Positions 5,991 to 7,415 of a stretch of 7,415 nucleotides of DNA are shown here, piece by piece. The notes under the pieces are model-generated. The model was not told the origin of the DNA. It did no database searches and saw nothing but the letters and a program-made list of their open reading frames with translations. The stretch lies in assembly GCA_910579495.1 (NCBI GenBank), contig CAJTVD010000118.1, positions 1 through 7,415 of the forward strand, read 5' to 3'. A program made the position numbers and the translations under genes. This DNA comes from an uncultured Lachnospiraceae bacterium (lineage in GTDB: Bacteria; Bacillota; Clostridia; Lachnospirales; Lachnospiraceae). How positions within the stretch are numbered: the first letter of the stretch is position 1; each line of letters opens with the position of its first letter.

Positions 5991-7086
5991 TTGAATGTTT
6001 CTGTTTCAAGCGTTCTTGGAACATTTCTTCATATTCTTCAGCAGATGGGGCGTTGATAATACCGATACCACTATAGTAAATATCAATCGGATATACAGTC
6101 TTTCCACCTATCATCTGTTTCTTAGATACCATAATGCAGTCGATAAATTCATTGACGATGGCAGGCGTAAGTTCCTTGATTTCCGTATATTGTCTGACTT
6201 TCTCCACAAATTCCGACACATTTGCGGCTTTGTCATTCTGCATTTCAATGTCTGCTTTTAACTGGACAAGAGATTCTTTTAAGGCTTTCTGCTCTGTTTC
6301 ATAACTTGCCGACATTGTTGCAAAACGCTCATCGCTCAGTTTGCCGCTACGTTATCCTCATACATCCGCTGAAACAATATGTCAAGTTCATCAACACGCT
6401 TTTCGGATTTGACTAATTCTCGCCGCTTCTTGGCAATTTCTTTCCGCTGTTCTTCGCTTGATTTGTCAAGCTGTTCCTGCACAAACTGTTTTTCAAACGC
6501 CTGCACATAGAACAGCACACGCCGCAAACTTTCAAGCACTAAGGCATAAACAACATTTTCACGGATATAGTGGGCAATACAATTTGCCGTACTCTTGCGA
6601 TAATTGGAACAGAAGAAATATGCCTGCTCCCTGCTATAATTGTTCGTCACACTGTAATACAGCTTTTCCCCGACATGCCTTTGTTCTGGAATACCGCCTG
6701 TACTTTCTTTGAAGTATTCTTAGCATGCATCTCATTGAACCAGTCCTGCACGGGGAGAAAATCGCTCAATCCGTCCTTTGTGTCGATATTGTCCATAATG
6801 GCAATATAGCGGATGCCCATATAGACAAAATCTTCTTCCAATAGCTGACCGACAACAAGGCGGTTTCTGCCAAGCCTTGAATGGTCTTTGACAATAATCG
6901 TTCCGATTTTTCCCGCTTCGGCAAGCTCCATCAGTTCCATAAAAGACGGTCTTGTGAAGCTGACACTAGAATATCCGTCATCTATGAAAAATTGGGGATG
7001 CTGAAATCCGTTATCCTTTGCGTACTTGCTGACAATGGATTTTTGAGATGTACTATGTAAAGGGTGGTTTCTGCCGCCAAATACAT
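5971..7086 (-). pseudogene. Large serine recombinase (DUF4368 type, TnpX-like), inactivated by several lesions
   Basis: The - strand carries three fragments of one recombinase. (1) 7056 to about 6664: resolvase catalytic domain with SIVSKYAKDNGF, FIDDGYS, IIVKDHSRLGRNRL and NTSKKVQAVFQNKGMSGK. (2) About 6663-6336: the second half of the zinc ribbon (YFFCSNYRKSTANC), then a coiled-coil rich in Glu/Lys/Arg ending LFQRMYEDNVAA. (3) 6335-5971: the DUF4368-like C-terminus with LTPAIVNEFIDCIMV and YPIDIYYSGIGIINAPSAEE. Intact relatives exceed 500 residues and would integrate or excise a Tn4451/Tn5397-like element. Here the segment with the catalytic Ser (LYxRLSxDD) is absent, fragments 1 and 2 are joined by a deletion of most of the recombinase domain plus a frame change, and fragments 2 and 3 differ by a one-base frameshift. 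The 5' limit is approximate; - strand frame MYLAAETTLY from 7086 may be the old N-terminus. It cannot encode an active enzyme. Confidence 0.9.
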
Positions 7087-7158
7087 ATGACTGCGGCTCA
7101 TTTGTGGTGAATAGGACTTGCGGTTGTAGGAAAGGAGATAAAAATCTGCATCGCATTA

Positions 7159-7175
7159 TCGGTAGCCGCTACCGA
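7159..7175. repeat. Perfect palindrome in the divergent spacer
   Basis: TCGGTAGC (7159-7166) and GCTACCGA (7168-7175) are exact reverse complements around a single central C. The palindrome lies 30 bases before the tnpV start and about 70 bases from the recombinase 5' end. It could be an operator for a dimeric regulator or a recombinase/Xis binding site, or a short leader hairpin. The role is inferred from position only. Confidence 0.6.
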
Positions 7176-7191
7176 AAATATCTGAAATGAC

Positions 7192-7196
7192 GGAGG
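7192..7196 (+). promoter_or_regulatory. Ribosome binding site of tnpV
   Basis: GGAGG stands 8 bases before the ATG at 7205, a strong match to the 16S rRNA tail. It fixes the start of the partial gene at the right edge. Confidence 0.85.
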
Positions 7197-7204
7197 AAAA
7201 CACT

Positions 7205-7415
7205 ATGAGCGAATTAAAACCGAGTATCCATGACGAGGCGAATGGCCTTGAATATGTCCTTGCCGGGGACTACTACATCCCAGCTATCGAACTGCCGGAG
7301 GATGATGACCGCCCCATCGGGAAGTGGGGGCGGATGCACCGGGCGTATCTGGAGGAAACGAACCCACTTCTGCTGAACCATCTGATTTTGACGGGCAGAC
7401 TGCACACCTACCTTG
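7205..7415 (+). CDS. tnpV: TnpV family transposon protein (3' end outside window)
   Basis: An open frame starts with ATG at 7205 and runs off the right edge after 70 codons with no stop. It matches the TnpV family of Clostridia transposons: GDYYIPAIELPE (21-32), then PIGKWGRMHRAYLEE (37-51), then LLNHLILTGRLHTYL (56-70), in the order and spacing I know from the family ("GDYLLPNLxLPE...PIGxWGxxHxxYLKE...LLxSGKL"). Full TnpV proteins are about 120 residues, so a little over half is visible. In Tn4451, tnpV lies beside the tnpX recombinase gene and has been suggested to be an Xis-like accessory factor; its biochemical role is not well settled. Here it is divergent from the dead recombinase, and nothing in the visible part is broken. 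The match is by recall of the family. Confidence 0.85.
   Translation, partial: MSELKPSIHDEANGLEYVLAGDYYIPAIELPEDDDRPIGKWGRMHRAYLEETNPLLLNHLILTGRLHTYL

Larger units (their letters stand above)
7087..7204. other. Divergent spacer between recombinase pseudogene and tnpV
   Basis: This holds the 17-base palindrome, an AAAGGAG sequence (7131-7137) that resembles a ribosome binding site, and the tnpV ribosome binding site. After AAAGGAG the + frame reads LHRIIGSRYRKYLK then TGA (7187-7189), but the only start at the right distance is a CTG at 7146. It may be a decayed leader peptide or the tail of a lost gene. I see no clear -35/-10 promoter pair. Confidence 0.35.

Noticed and set aside
6334..6345. 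Programmed ribosomal frameshift to join recombinase fragments 2 and 3.
   Set aside because: No slippery heptamer or downstream structure is evident, and the gene already lacks its catalytic segment and an internal domain, so ordinary decay is simpler.
7047..7189. Open + frame of about 47 codons ending RIIGSRYRKYLK before tnpV.
   Set aside because: No ATG, GTG or TTG with a ribosome binding site at a suitable distance, and its first part overlaps recognisable recombinase coding on the other strand; kept only as a possible leader remnant.
1..7415. CRISPR arrays, tRNA or rRNA genes, and classical IS ends.
   Set aside because: I found no regularly spaced repeats, no cloverleaf-like or rRNA-like sequence, and no DDE transposase with terminal inverted repeats.

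Overview
The window looks like chromosome of a gut-type Clostridia member, most probably Lachnospiraceae. I infer this from the AT-rich polysaccharide genes next to a higher-GC DEAD-box helicase, the GtrB-like glycosyltransferase, and especially a DUF4368-type large serine recombinase beside a TnpV-family gene. That last pairing is typical of Tn4451-like elements of Clostridia. No species can be named from sequence reading alone.

Left part (1-2524, + strand): the 3' end of a polysaccharide (capsule/EPS) cluster. It holds a Wzx/TuaB-type flippase cut by the left window edge, then a polysaccharide pyruvyl transferase family protein. Together they suggest a surface glycan that is built on a lipid carrier, possibly decorated with pyruvate ketals, and flipped across the membrane. 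No intrinsic terminator is visible after the second gene.

Middle (2525-5990, + strand): a small orphan gene of unknown function (2713-3030) has a good sigma-A-type promoter in front and an intrinsic terminator behind. A second promoter then leads into a GtrB/DPM1-like membrane glycosyltransferase (3193-4146). Four bases after it comes a DEAD-box RNA helicase (4151-5881) with all core motifs and a very long Arg/Glu/Lys-rich tail. After the helicase stand a 13-bp hairpin without a T-tract and then a proper intrinsic terminator.

Right part (about 5890-7415): remains of a mobile element. A large serine recombinase on the - strand is a clear pseudogene. It has lost the catalytic-serine segment near its 5' end, has a shifted frame there, carries a large internal deletion that also shifts frame, and has a one-base frameshift near the C-terminal domain. 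Divergently, a TnpV-family gene begins at 7205 with a strong ribosome binding site and runs off the right edge. A perfect 17-base palindrome lies in the divergent spacer.

I do not see a convincing new defence, toxin or RNA system. The items most worth a second look are the stepwise-decayed recombinase beside an apparently intact tnpV start, the unexplained hairpin between helicase and element, the self-contained small gene at 2713, and the helicase tail.
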